Positions 46,380 to 57,497 of a DNA stretch of 64,000 nucleotides are shown here, one piece after another. Below the pieces are notes generated by a model. That model was given only the letters and a program-made list of their open reading frames with translations. It had not been told where the DNA came from and did not search any database. The position numbers and the translations under genes were made by a program. Position 1 is the first letter of the stretch; every line of letters starts with the position of its first letter. The stretch covers positions 13,443,907-13,507,906 of the forward strand of contig NC_092584.1 in NCBI RefSeq assembly GCF_016086655.4, read 5' to 3'. The DNA comes from Lepeophtheirus salmonis (lineage: Eukaryota > Arthropoda > Copepoda > Siphonostomatoida > Caligidae).

Positions 46380-46830
46380 AAATTGAACAAGTTGCAATTG
46401 AAAAATGAGAGGACCAATTTTAAATGAAGGATTTACAGTACTTGGGATGAGGATCAGACTGTAATTGAATATTTCATAGATGATCGAGTCATTAATGGTG
46501 AAATTTTTTGCTATTTTAGTAAAAAATACTAAAGTATAAATATTCTGAAGCACATTTTAAAGATCAAATACCAACAGTTGTTATATTACTCATAAATGCA
46601 TAATAAAAATGTTACAATTATAATTATGGATCCAAATGAAATGATAGTCCCAATTAATAGTTGGTAATTAGAATGGCCAATGTTGTAATTAAGTAATGCC
46701 TTTTCAAACAAAGAAATTACAGCTTGTACAATGTGTTTTTACTAGTTCTAACTCGTACAGACATTGAAACTTGTATACAACATATATATATTGGCCATTT
46801 CGTTATTTATTTGAAGAAGTTTTGGCTATC
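46380..46830 (+). repeat. Tc1-like element terminal region (copy 1)
   Basis: Shares with about 50030-50290 the ordered words 'ttttaaatgaaggattta-agtactt-g-atgaggatca', 'ttggctattttta-a-aaa-tactaaa' (in variant form), 'gcacattttaaag' and 'aattaagtaatgc-ttt-aaa'. It also shares 'acttgtacagacatt-aaactt-tatac-aca'. The palindrome 'ccaattaatagttggtaatt' lies near 46652. No transposase remains in this copy. Confidence 0.5.
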
Positions 46831-47330
46831 ATATAAAAATACATGAGTTATCGCTCTATTAATAAAATATTACTAGGCAATCTTTTAATACAGTGTCGAA
46901 TAAAATACTCAGTAGAATTTTAATCGTATGATATATTGTATATCCAATCCGTTTTAAAAACTTAGGATAAATAATATACTTAACGACATAAATAGCAGTT
47001 GGTCTGATTGTCTTATTTGGTTAAATACCAGAGGATTTCCGCCCTATATATATATTTTTTTTTTAAATAAAGGTTGCATGATGTCACGACGTTTTAATAA
47101 TTTATGAAATTTAAAAACTAACTTTTGGCATTATATTTAGTAAAATATAGCTTAATAACCAAGACTCCTTCCAATGATATCACCAGAAATTGAAGGTGTA
47201 AATTATTTATGTACTAAATCTGCTGTGCCTACTCAACAATTTTCTTTTTGCCTAACCTTGTTCTAGTCACAATGTTACACATGACTTTCACCTATTAAGT
47301 TGTAGTTCTATTAAACTGTCTAGATTTGGG
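46831..47330. other. Intergenic, no gene seen
   Basis: A/T-rich, with a TA/T tract near 47045. No coding or RNA gene was recognised. Confidence 0.45.
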
Positions 47331-47334
47331 TTAA

Positions 47335-47822
47335 TATTCACGAAAAAATTTTAAAAAAATTAAAAAATTATAAGTCAAGCTATTCACAAAAAAATTATTT
47401 TTTTTCAAAGATTATTTTTTACGAAATAAAATCAATAGCTTTTCTGAAAAATTTAATATTTTAAATTTTTTTTCAAAAATTCACTGTCGTTAACTTAAAC
47501 TTAAATTATTTGGGGAAAAAAATCAAAAGTCATTGCTATTTTTAGAAATTAAATTAAAAAAAATATCAAAAATCCACAATTGATCACGAATAATTAAATG
47601 TTAGGAAATTTTTTTCAAAAATTCGCAGTTGTTCACTAAAAATTAAATTTCAAATGTTAAATTTTTTGGAGAAAAATTTCACAAATGCAGAGCTATTAAC
47701 AGTAAGCAAATTTGAAATATTAACTTTTTGAAATCTTTTATTAAAAATCAAAAATTCCTTAATTGGTTGGGGGACGGGGGGCGGGGGCTACAGCTCCCAT
47801 AGCATCCTTTGTGGACGCCCCT
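47335..47822 (+). repeat. Dispersed A/T-rich repeat (CAGGGGCG family), long copy
   Basis: Five or so ~50-bp units with 'tccacaattgatcacgaa' and 'cgcagttgttcact' variants are followed by 'aaaaattccttaattgg', a G-rich stretch and 'ggggctacagctcccatag'. The terminus is 'tgtggacgcccctg'. Subterminal order is the same as at 20.0-20.4 kb. Confidence 0.7.
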
Positions 47823-50030
47823 GTTAATTTTAGTTGTTATTAAGTATATGAACATCACATGGTATTTTAAGCAATTGTTCTATTTTAGAATAATATTTGA
47901 AAAAAAAAAAATTTATCGACTGATACAATTCAATATCAAAGAAGAACAGGGTTGATATTAATACATTAATACTAATTAATGATAAGTCAATCATATTGAT
48001 ATTTTTTTCCTTTAATTTTTTTCCTTCTAGATTGATCTGATTGAGATTAAAGTTCGAACTGATATTATAAAAGGTAGGATAAACAAGCGGCCAATATATC
48101 ATGCGGTAAAATATAATGGGGGCAACATTTGCAACCGTAAAACTACTAACGTTGATTTTTTTTTTTTGGTAAAATTACCTAGAACCAGACGAGAGATGTG
48201 AACAACATGATTCAAAATGATCCATGAGATGGTGCTGTATTTAGGGTCATAGAATACTGAATACTTCTACAATAATATATTATTATATTTGTACTAGGAC
48301 ATAACCGTATTATATATTTCATTAATGCTTTAAATTACTCCAGACTTTAGTAAAATTTGTGGATATAAGAGAAATATATTCCTCCTTCAATCATAATAAA
48401 GACTAAGACTAACTCACTAATCTTATTCATATTTTCTTTTTTTAATTCGTATCAAATATACGTTCTCCCTTTTTCCGTTAGTTCACTAATTCGCTTTTTG
48501 GATTTTTATGTCAAAAGCCTTGACAAATCCAGCATAAAATAAATGTTGTTCAGAATTTTGAGTTTTTTTTTTTTTTTTTTTAAATACAAAGTATTCATTT
48601 TATTGGACAGGTCTAAAATTTACTATGTAGTAATATTATATCAATAATCACATCAATCATAAGTATTATGTATCACTATTCTTTTTATTTACTTGTATTG
48701 AGTTGACGTGGGTGACCTTTTTACCCATTAATGTACATTTTACCTTGTATTAATATTTTATTAGTACGTAGCTATTTAAGACCTTTTAATTCCTTAGAAA
48801 TTTATTTATTTAATGTATCATTGTACCTGCAATGTCATCATTGCAAGTTCTTTCAAAGTTTCTTGCACTCTGTACGAACATATGTGTAGTATTTTCATAA
48901 TAATAATTTAAGCTATTTAAAAGTTATAGCTCAGGCTTTCCGCTATTACATGATATATTTATACACTTTCTAGATTTATTCTTATTGGAGATAGGATCCT
49001 TTGACATACTAATAATAAAAAAAACAATTTCAACTTTAAAATAAAATGACTCGAGTTTTAACAATGATAAATTAATTTAAAAAATGGTGTTGGAATCTTT
49101 TAGCATTAGACTTTGAAACATATTTATTTTATTTATACATATCTTCAAAAACTATGCGCATAAGAAAGCTTTGAATAATAAAAATACATAAAAAAAAAAA
49201 AAAAAAAAGAGCCATTTTTTCAGAGGGCTTTGAGGAGGATAGGGAAAAACTAAGGCCATATTTTGATTTAGAGAAGCAAAATAAACTATTTTTATATTGT
49301 ACAAATTTTAGCTGTTGATTAGTGTTAGTAATTACTGTGACAGAAAATAATATTCACATGAGTTTTTTACATTTCAACTATGTATATGAAAAGGGCCCAA
49401 GGGGGTTGAACCATCTTCCCATATAATTTTTTTATTAATTTCCTCGCCCCCTATTGTAGCTTGACAACCACCTCTTGAACATTTATATATAAATCATCCA
49501 CTCTCAATGTAATGTTATTAATAATGGAAACATAAATTAGAAAGATAATAATCTGAGAAATCAAATTCGTATCTGTTATCCGTACTACCATACGTTGACG
49601 TCCAGAAATGTTTTTTTCCGTCAAAAGTGCAGAAATATAAAGTTCAATGTTGAAGTTCGGTGTCTGCCGATAATGGGTCTGTAGCTCACCTCAATTATAA
49701 TTTTTTATTGTCAAAAGAATATAAAATTATTGCTTTTTTGAAAAAAATGTAAAGTAAAAAACCTTGCAAAACTTTTTTTTCAACTTCTTTCCCATAAAAA
49801 AAGGTCATCCGGTTAAATTTATCCACTTCCGAAAAAAAAAAAAAAAATGTTTTTGTCTCTTAAAAAAACCCACTCCAAATAAATTCCTTCGGACGTGTCT
49901 GAAAGTTTTTCCATAATGAGAAATGTAAATACTTTTATATTGAATTATGTATTTTTTTTAGTAAACATTCATAAAATGAATAAAATATGTTTTGTTGTGT
50001 ACAAATTGGGATTTTGTATCAAAAAATGAG
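47823..50030. other. Intergenic, A/T-rich with homopolymers, no gene seen
   Basis: Poly-T near 48562-48581 and poly-A near 49189-49208. Short open frames only. No family resemblance was found. Confidence 0.5.
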
Positions 50031-50390
50031 ATACATAATTTTAAATGAAGGATTTATAGTACTTAGAATGAGGATCATACAATAATGTAATATTAATGGA
50101 TTTTTTGGCTATTTTTATACAAATTACTAAAAATTAAGTACTCTGTTGCACATTATAAAGTCCAAATGCCAAGGGTTATATAAATTACCATTGTAATTAA
50201 ATAATGCATTTTAAAATGAATAAATTAAAAATTGTATAATTTGCTTATAAAAACTCCAACTTGTACAGGCATAGCAATTTCTATATAGCAACCAGGGTGG
50301 ATTTTAAATCCGGAAAATTGAAGGATAATGTTGATTACAATTTATTTCCAATAATGAATTCCGCAAATCACAAATATTTTTCTCTTACAC
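50030..50390 (+). repeat. Tc1-like element terminal region (copy 2)
   Basis: Matches 46380-46830 over its first half. Over 'agggtggattttaaatc', 'aggataatgttgattacaa', 'tttcc-a-aat-aatt' and 'tcacaaatattt', it matches about 55105-55200. It leads directly into minus-strand transposase remains. Confidence 0.5.
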
Positions 50391-50665
50391 GATGGTGTCC
50401 AGTGAGTAAAGTCAGTCACTCAAACCAACCCCCTCCAGTTCAACCATACTCTGAACATCACATAGACCTTGACGAGGAAGTCCATGTTGGCGACTGCCTC
50501 GAGAATGGAAGATCGCAAGGAGTCAACAGTGTTATGTACAGGTTTACTGTACTCTCTCTCCAAGACGACCCACACATAGCAGTACAAGGGGATTCAGATC
50601 CGGGTAGCTAGGAGGATACATTGCCCTTGCCCAAAACATACAAGTCTTTAAAATGATGGTTTTTG
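50390..50665 (-). pseudogene. Tc1-like transposase relic, C-terminal end
   Basis: The minus-strand reading gives MYPPSYPDLNPL followed by LLCVGRL-ER. This matches the third catalytic block of Tc1/mariner transposases (SPDLNPLD-Y..W). In shifted frames, a VDSLRxSI-like and EAVANMD-like tail follows. Frameshifts and stops are frequent. Only the C-terminal third is present. It is the same family as the copy at 59.1-59.4 kb. Confidence 0.6.
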
Positions 50666-51395
50666 TAGAAGAAATCTGGTTTCAATTACACAATTTGGAC
50701 AAACTGCACCCATTTAAAATTTTAGTCTAACACCGGATCTGTTAACATTAAATTAAGGTCCTTAGCATAATTTCATCTAAATATTCTTTATAACAGATCA
50801 AAATTTACGGATGTTATTTCTAGACCAAAATGAACATTTTGAGACCTTAAAACACCAACAGTTTAAAAATTCAAATATATATCTTCCCCCTAAGTACATT
50901 CATTAGAAATTCCTGCATACTTTATATTAATATGAAGAAAAAGAAACCTTATCTTTACCATCCAGAAGTAAATATATGTTCTAACCTTATTGTCAGCTAT
51001 ATGTATTAGTAAGAAATGTATTATAAATACAATTTTAAACTAAAGAAGTTGAGATATATTTATAGTAGGATAGGATATTATAAAGACGTTGAGATCCATA
51101 ATAGTAATAAAATAGGTCAAAACGTGATTTGAATAATTGAAACTGCGTTTCTCTCTCGCTATATATATTAAAAAATGTTTCGTCGACTCAAACAATTATC
51201 TAATCAGTTTGATTCTACTCGATTTAAAAAAATAAAAAATAACTAAAAAAACCCCGTCATTTTATATATATATATTTTTTAATAAAATAATGTTTCATTT
51301 TATTTTATTTATTATCATATTAAAGTCAAGAAAAATATCAAATGCCAGTTGCAAAAAATTCAGTACTCCCCAAGAAAAATCCTTTAGCGAAGGCC
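50666..51395. other. Intergenic, no gene seen
   Basis: A/T-rich sequence with TA tracts near 51260. No supported gene or clear repeat. Confidence 0.45.
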
Positions 51396-52055
51396 ATGTA
51401 TAAAATATTTTCGTATGGATCATATGTATAAAATATGGACACAGTTTATTAAAAAAAAAAATTTAAATCATCTTTGTCTCTTAAGATTCTAAGATATTTA
51501 AAAATGACATATGTATTCTGAATGATTATTTGACATATGTATGAGACGTTGATACAAGGTATAAAATAAATACAATAAATGTTTTCTTATTGTACCCATA
51601 TAAGGACCTCCTGGACCCATGGAAATGGTCCCTGATCCTTTATTTGATCAAAAGGTTACATGAAAGTCATCCATGTGAAGGAGACAAACATACCATTCAC
51701 ATGAAAATTAACTTTGTAGCGATAATATTTACATATAAAAGGGAGCTACAATGACTAGACGGTCGTTAAATTAGGCACTATCTAAGCAAGCTAGTAAAAA
51801 CAATATTTACAAGCCCAGAATGCCGCTAATGTTGGATCATTTTTAGACTATTACAGTACTGGTATGGAGGTATATATAAAGATTTGTCTTTGAAAATATG
51901 TTTCACTTACAAATCTCAACAAATATTTGTTTTTAATGTCTATTTGACGTATGATACTTTGACAACATGTAGTAGTACCTATGATTTGAATTGCTAACTG
52001 CTACTGTATATGCCGTATTTAAGGTACGTCATTATATAGCCGAACGTGATAAATA
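51395..52055 (+). repeat. Dispersed repeat, uninterrupted copy (pairs with 60.58-61.51 kb)
   Basis: The order of shared words is 'ctgtgtgaaggagacaaac'-like (here 'catgtgaaggagacaaacat'), 'gtagcgataatatttacata', 'gcccagaat', 'ggatcatttttaga' and 'atctca-caaatattt'. It then runs 'tatgatactt-gacaacat', 'tttaaggtacg-catta' and 'tagcc-aac'. The same order and orientation occur at 60.75-61.51 kb. No open frame of note; the identity of the element is unknown. Confidence 0.65.
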
Positions 52056-52800
52056 GAGGCCAGTGGTTTTTTTACGAGACACGGTCTAGCATGGATGTCG
52101 AGTCTTTGGCTAGGAGAGAATGAGGGAGAAGACCGAGACTACTAATCATTTGTAAGAACTTAATTACTTATACATTGAAGTCTAGGAAAAAGTTCACATA
52201 TAGCTAGTTCAAGTCGAGTCTCAAGTGTTTACAAAAAACAACAACAACAACAACCTCCACTGATAAGATAAAAATCATTTAAAAACGAACCGAAAAAACT
52301 TACCTCAGTTCAACTCGACTTCAGTCGACCCATCACTTTTCTCTCTCTATATATTTTGAGGCTTAATTACTATAATAATGTAATATTATATATATTTATA
52401 TTAATCCCTGATATTAATGACTCCTTCATTCATTGACAAAAATCTATCATGATCAAAAATCAATAATAATAAATACTTTTTACTATTCAAAGATGTAGAA
52501 AATATATTTTCTTCAAAATGATCCTCATCATTTTTAGGTTCTTTTGCTTTGTGCAAAAAAAGAAATATGTACGCCTATAACTTACAAATAATAAGGCTAC
52601 TCTTTGCATTGCGAGGCACTTGAGCGTTTTCTACATCTGTGAGGGCCCGTTTTTTATTTAGATGATAACGATTAACCACTAAAGAACTCAAGGGAAAGAG
52701 CGTACACATACAAAATCAACAACAACGACTTATAGGTATATAAGGTGAAGAAATATGTCTTCTTCCTCAAAAGATTGGATGAAGTTTCATCGAGATTAAA
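52056..52800. other. Intergenic, no gene seen
   Basis: Contains a CAA microsatellite near 52235-52252 and A/T-rich sequence. No gene is supported. Confidence 0.45.
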
Positions 52801-52804
52801 TTGA

Positions 52805-52915
52805 AATTTTTTCATTTTGTATAGTAAGAATATCAACTTTCACTCCCCAAAATGGCATCTCCTTCAATTATGAGGCAATTTATGACGTCATTAAAAATGC
52901 GCTATAGTACCCCTA
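52805..52915 (+). repeat. Small dispersed repeat with CRE palindrome (copy 3, partial)
   Basis: 'aagaatatcaactttcactc', 'ccaaaatgg', 'ccttcaattatgaggcaatt' and TGACGTCA (52883-52890) match copies at 22.7 kb (plus) and 10.9 kb (minus). The first third of the element is absent. Confidence 0.55.
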
Positions 52916-53044
52916 GATCGCTAATACGTTTATATTTTCAATATACGGATAAATCCTTAATTAGAGCACGAATATCTTGTCATCATATAAAATGCATCAT
53001 CATTACAACCAAACGACAGCTGAAACAAAGATAAACAAGTTTTG

Positions 53045-53470
53045 TTTTATCTCATGCATCTATGTGTTTAAATGGATTGGAGCAACAACCAAATGCGATC
53101 TGCCCCGAATTGGTGTAACTCCCGATAGGCCTACATAGACCTTTGGTATCCGGACCACCTACAACATCAAGAAGTCTATTATAAGCCAAGAAGAACTAAA
53201 ACTTCCACAGCAACAAGATAAGTAACTTCTGGCCGACCAATATATGGCCCTCCCTTTACCCTGAGGACAACCCCTGGACTTTACAGCTTAAAGTGTCCTT
53301 GAGAATAATGTATGCCGCACCTCTCAATTAAATTTCAAATCCGCCCGAGTTACCACTATGACAACCTAATATGCCATGGACATGACCTTCATCGTCAATA
53401 GCTGCCAATCTGTTCGCCAGCGTGATTAGGCAGTTATTGCATGAGGCGGAGGAAATAGTTAATAAAAAAA
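53045..53470 (+). pseudogene. Tc1-like transposase relic A, C-terminal half
   Basis: The plus-strand reading gives VFEWIG-like sequence at the start. Near 53227 it reads SNFWPTNIWPSLYPEDNPW, a decayed form of the block W-P-P-S-S-P-D-L-N-P-x-D that carries the third catalytic Asp. The Asp is displaced (YPEDNP). A tail (SSIAANLFASVIRQLLHEAEEI in a shifted frame) fits the C-terminus of the same family. Several stops are present. Confidence 0.5.
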
Positions 53471-53489
53471 TATAGGTTAATGTATATAG

Positions 53490-54320
53490 TATTCATATAA
53501 AATCAGAGGATCGAATTGTGTCTGATAGGAGGTTAGGGAGTAGAACACGCAAAACTGTCTTATACTCCAAGACTAATCAAGGCTGTCCGTGAATAAAGTC
53601 TTCGAAATCCCCGAAGAGTGAATTCCAAAGCCAGCCCAGGATCACAATGTAAGGAAACCCCCTATGTCCAAGATTGTTAAAGATGACATTGGGGTCAAAC
53701 TTTATAACATTCAATATCGTCATCGTTTGCCAAAGAGTGTTATTACAAAGAAAAAGGATAGGAACAACGTTTTGCTCAAATGGCATGCAGTATATAAGAA
53801 TGCCATTATGATTTATTTTGACGAAAAGTTATTACTCTAAGTAAGAAATTCAGCAAAGACATGACAGCATTGATTCCATCCAAAAATTTGCCTAAAAAGT
53901 GAAAAAACTAGAGTCAGTTTGGAGCGCTGTGGCTTCCATTCGGGCAGAATCACATATATTCCAGATTCCTCATGCTGTAAAAATTAATCTAAAAGTTTAT
54001 TTATACTTTTTGAAGACAAAAATTTGCTTCACTCAGGATTCAATTTCAGTTCATGGTGCACATTTTATACCAAAACTGGTTTTAAATTAATTCCAACTTT
54101 TTTGAGATAAAGCACTCTCTTCACATGATTTAGATCCCTTATACTTTTCCTTTCAGGTGATGTTGGAGAGGGAGGTCAATCCTTATCCTTTATGAAATAA
54201 GGATACTCTCATGGCAACCCTTGAGAAGAAATTGAACCAAATTTCAGATGATGTAGTACGTTCCAGGTCTAGTGCAGTTTGCTTTCAAAAAGGCCAAATT
54301 GAATCAATTGATATTTTAAA
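53490..54320 (+). pseudogene. Tc1-like transposase relic B, nearly full length
   Basis: Reading with frame changes gives LIKAVRE near 53575. An open stretch at about 53675-53840 (VKDDIGVKLYNIQYRHR, then WHAVYKNAIMIYFDEKLL) contains the first catalytic Asp (YFDEK). Next comes FTQDSISVHGAHF near 54030 (second Asp, normally QDSAPxH), and then SHDLDPLYFSFQ near 54125 (third position, normally SPDLNPLDFxxW). It ends with LEREVNPYP, LMATLEKKLNQISDDVVRS. The order and spacing are those of a Tc1/mariner DDE/D transposase. Multiple stops show it is dead. Confidence 0.7.
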
Positions 54321-55000
54321 TATATTTAAAGGTTAAATTATATACTTTAAAATATTTCACTAAAATTGGACTTGCAGTTTTTGATTTAGAAAAAAAATAA
54401 ATATTTATGGTACAATTTAAAAAAAAACAACTCGGAACATAAAGGCCATGCATATATTTGAATATTCAAATTTGTGTGAATAACTAAGATATCCAATAAT
54501 TATAGATGTAGTTTAGAGCCTTTATTTGATTTAAGGTACTTAATTTACCCCATTTTTGGGCCTATTCAAATATAATATATTCGTTTTTTATACTTTTAAG
54601 CGTAATTTTCGGGGTACTCAAAGTGTTCATAACAAAAAAAATTGTTGTAAAGGTTAACAATAATTTGTCGTCTCAGAATACAAATGTTATCCACACTCAA
54701 TTTTGAGAAAAATCATTCTAGATAGCTTTTTCGTTGACTGGCCACATATTTTCAATGAAATTACTTATATACTTTTGATATTGAGACGATTTTTGATTTT
54801 TTGTTTGTTGTATGAGCTAATATTTTGTAGTATTTGTGAGGTTGTACAATTTTTGTGTCATTTTTTGCATACGCTGATGAAATTATATGCTCACGAGGAT
54901 TCTTACAATTTAAACATCTTTCTAATTATGTGTTTAAGAGAGAAGAAAACAGCTAACCAACTGACATTTAAGAGTATCAAATATAGAACAAAGTAATTAC
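54321..55000. other. Intergenic, no gene seen
   Basis: A/T-rich; one hydrophobic open frame (54703-54996) has no recognisable family and is A/T-driven. Confidence 0.45.
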
Positions 55001-55019
55001 ACAATGATATTACTAGGGC

Positions 55020-55260
55020 AGGAACAATACTTCGTACAATGTTCTACATATGGAGTAGATACTATACTCCCACACCTAGTTACTACACATGTATTGATGA
55101 ATAAACAGGGTGGGGATTTTAAATCAGACAAATGTAAGGATAATGTTCAGTACAATTCATTTCCCAAAATTAATTCAAGATTTCACAAATATTTTGCTTA
55201 GTATTGTGTGAGGTCCTTATTTAGCACTCAAGACAGCAGTTCCATTGAGTTTAGTCCTAA
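55020..55260 (+). repeat. Tc1-like terminal region (copy 3)
   Basis: 'cagggtggggattttaaatc', 'aaggataatgttcagtacaa', 'tttccc-aaattaatt' and 'tcacaaatattttgctta' parallel 50290-50390. No transposase frame follows directly. Confidence 0.5.
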
Positions 55261-55497
55261 CACTTAGCGAGCCATGTCCTTGATGACGTCACTCAACTTT
55301 TTATTTTGTATTGTTTTTATCATCTCTAGTATTGAGCGTTTGAAGGACCCACTGATCCGAGAACTGAAAGGACACGTTCTAAGATTAGACTGCACCGAAT
55401 AAATAAGGACATATACAACATTACTCTTACATGGCCGGGCCCAGAGTGAAGTCAATCACTTAAACCATGAAATTCTAGAGACATGCTTAAACCAACT

Positions 55498-55960
55498 ATA
55501 GGGGCGTTCCCAGGGGATTGGCTGGATGGTTGTACCCCCATCCCCCCCATTAATTTGGCTTTTTGGTAGAAAATTTAATATTTAAAATTTTTCTCAAAAA
55601 TATTTAATTTCTATGTTAAGCAGCTGTGAATGTTTTAAATTTTTTCCAAAAATTTAATTATTTTGTCAAAAGCTGCAAATTTTAGAAAAAAAATTCCAAA
55701 AATTTTATTTTTCTTGTAATTAGCTCTGGATTATTGAAATTTTTGCTAAGAAATTTAGTTTTTTGTGAATAGATGTGGATTTTTGATATTTTTTCTAAGA
55801 AATTTAATTTTTTGTTAAAAGCTGTAAATTATTAAAAAAATTATTTTCTTTGTGAATAGCTGTAGATTTTTGCAATATTTTTCCAAAAAAAATAATTTTT
55901 TAAGAATAGATATCTATTTTGAAAGTTTTTGCAATATTTTTTGGAAAAAAATCACTTCAA
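55498..55960 (-). repeat. Dispersed A/T-rich repeat, reverse orientation
   Basis: Begins 'aggggcgttcccagggg', then 'ccccattaatttgg', 'ttttggtagaaaatttaata' and ~50-bp units with 'agctgtgaatgtttt', 'agctctggattattg' and 'agctgtagatttttg'. This is the mirror of the layouts at 20 and 47 kb. Confidence 0.7.
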
Positions 55961-56299
55961 TCTTCAAAATCTTGAAATTTTTGGATAATTTATGAGTCCA
56001 TTCCTTTAAAAAAAAGAAGAAAGAAGTATATTGCGGTAAATACAACAGTTGATGTAGTAAATAACTATGTCCGTTCAGTTGTTCAATATAATCTCTTTCA
56101 AGAGACAAAATAGCTCATTTTTAAAGGAGAAGTTGTGTGGCTAGAACTTATTATTATACTTTATAGCTATCATTTATTGCTTCATTTGTATTAATATTAT
56201 TCAATACTTGGGATGAGTGGAGAATAGCTATAAAGATAGCTAGGACTGAAGGACCAACGTATCGTTCCTTAAGACTGTTGAATGCGAAAAAGATAGTAT

Positions 56300-56332
<33 letters not shown>

Positions 56333-57490
56333 CTGGTTGTGGGAATCGTGTTTTGCACAAGCACGCCCACAAATACAACTTCAACTATCTGGTTCCTCTG
56401 TTTTCTTTCGAACATAAACAAACCTATATTCATAAATCATACATGATGGCCGATGGGTAATTTCGAACATACTTATAAGATATCTCAATTATTATTTTTT
56501 TAACATTACAACTTATCTGAAAATTTACTACATATAGAATATTTCCTTCACCAAAATATAGCTTTACTTGGTAATCAATTTAATCAAAATAATATTATCT
56601 AGAAAATGTCTTAATGTTAGTTATAATTTATTGTATGATAAAAATAGTATTAAATATTAATTGTCATAATATAAAACTTTTGTATGTAAGTATAGATAAT
56701 CAAAATTAAGATTATTAGGAGAAACGACAAAGAATAATCAAAATAGTCCTAAATGATTTAGTATTAAAGGGTGTTAACACAAATACAAAGAATCATGTGG
56801 ATTCAATATATATATTGAAGAAGTCAAAGTTGTAGGAGATCGTGGAACAAAAGCAAAGAAAGATAGTGTAGACCGTGTGGATTTCCTCATAAGAATAGGA
56901 AAGTTTGCATACAAAAAGCGTCGAATGCACAAGATATGGTAAGAGAGGCCAATATGCAAGAGTATGCAGGTGTCTAAAAGAAAGATCTATTTCGATCATC
57001 AACTCGATTAAAAATTTGAACTGAATAAATTACCCATCGATTTATTGAATGTCCATGCAAATTACTTCAAAAATATAATAGCTACATACTATGACAGGGG
57101 TTCAATTGTATCTGTCGCTGTATCAAGAGTTCTAAGTAAATATCGATTCCAACCCAATTAAAAGAGTATCGTTTAGAATAAATATATCTTTAACTTAAAT
57201 TATTTATTTATTTGCACATGAAGGAAGAGGGATTGTTGTATATTATTAACATATAACTTCCCTATAAATAACTTTATAAATGTATTTTATATTCTGTAAA
57301 TTTATGCAAGACAAAATATATTGTTAGTTTGAGAACATCAAATCCATCATACAAATACAGGAAGTGTACTCGTAGCTTCTTAGTGACCACTGACCATAAA
57401 GGATGAATAGATAACTTTGGCACGAAATCTAAAGAATAGAAATGACGCAATTAAGTAAAAAACTATTTAAAAACTATTGTTAATATTTAC
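55961..57490. other. Intergenic, A/T-rich, no gene seen
   Basis: Contains an A tract of about 30 bases near 56300-56330. Short frames on both strands lack family resemblance. Confidence 0.5.
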
Positions 57491-57497
57491 GTGTTGA

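Noticed and set aside
53577..53786. 69-codon minus-strand frame
   Set aside because: Antisense shadow of the Tc1-like transposase relic B, whose plus-strand reading has recognisable catalytic blocks.
54703..54996. 97-codon hydrophobic frame as a membrane protein
   Set aside because: Composition follows the A/T-rich DNA, with no conserved motif, no splice context and no neighbouring exons.
56300..56330. Poly-A tract as a retroposon tail
   Set aside because: No identifiable retroposon body or target duplication next to it; treated as a simple repeat.
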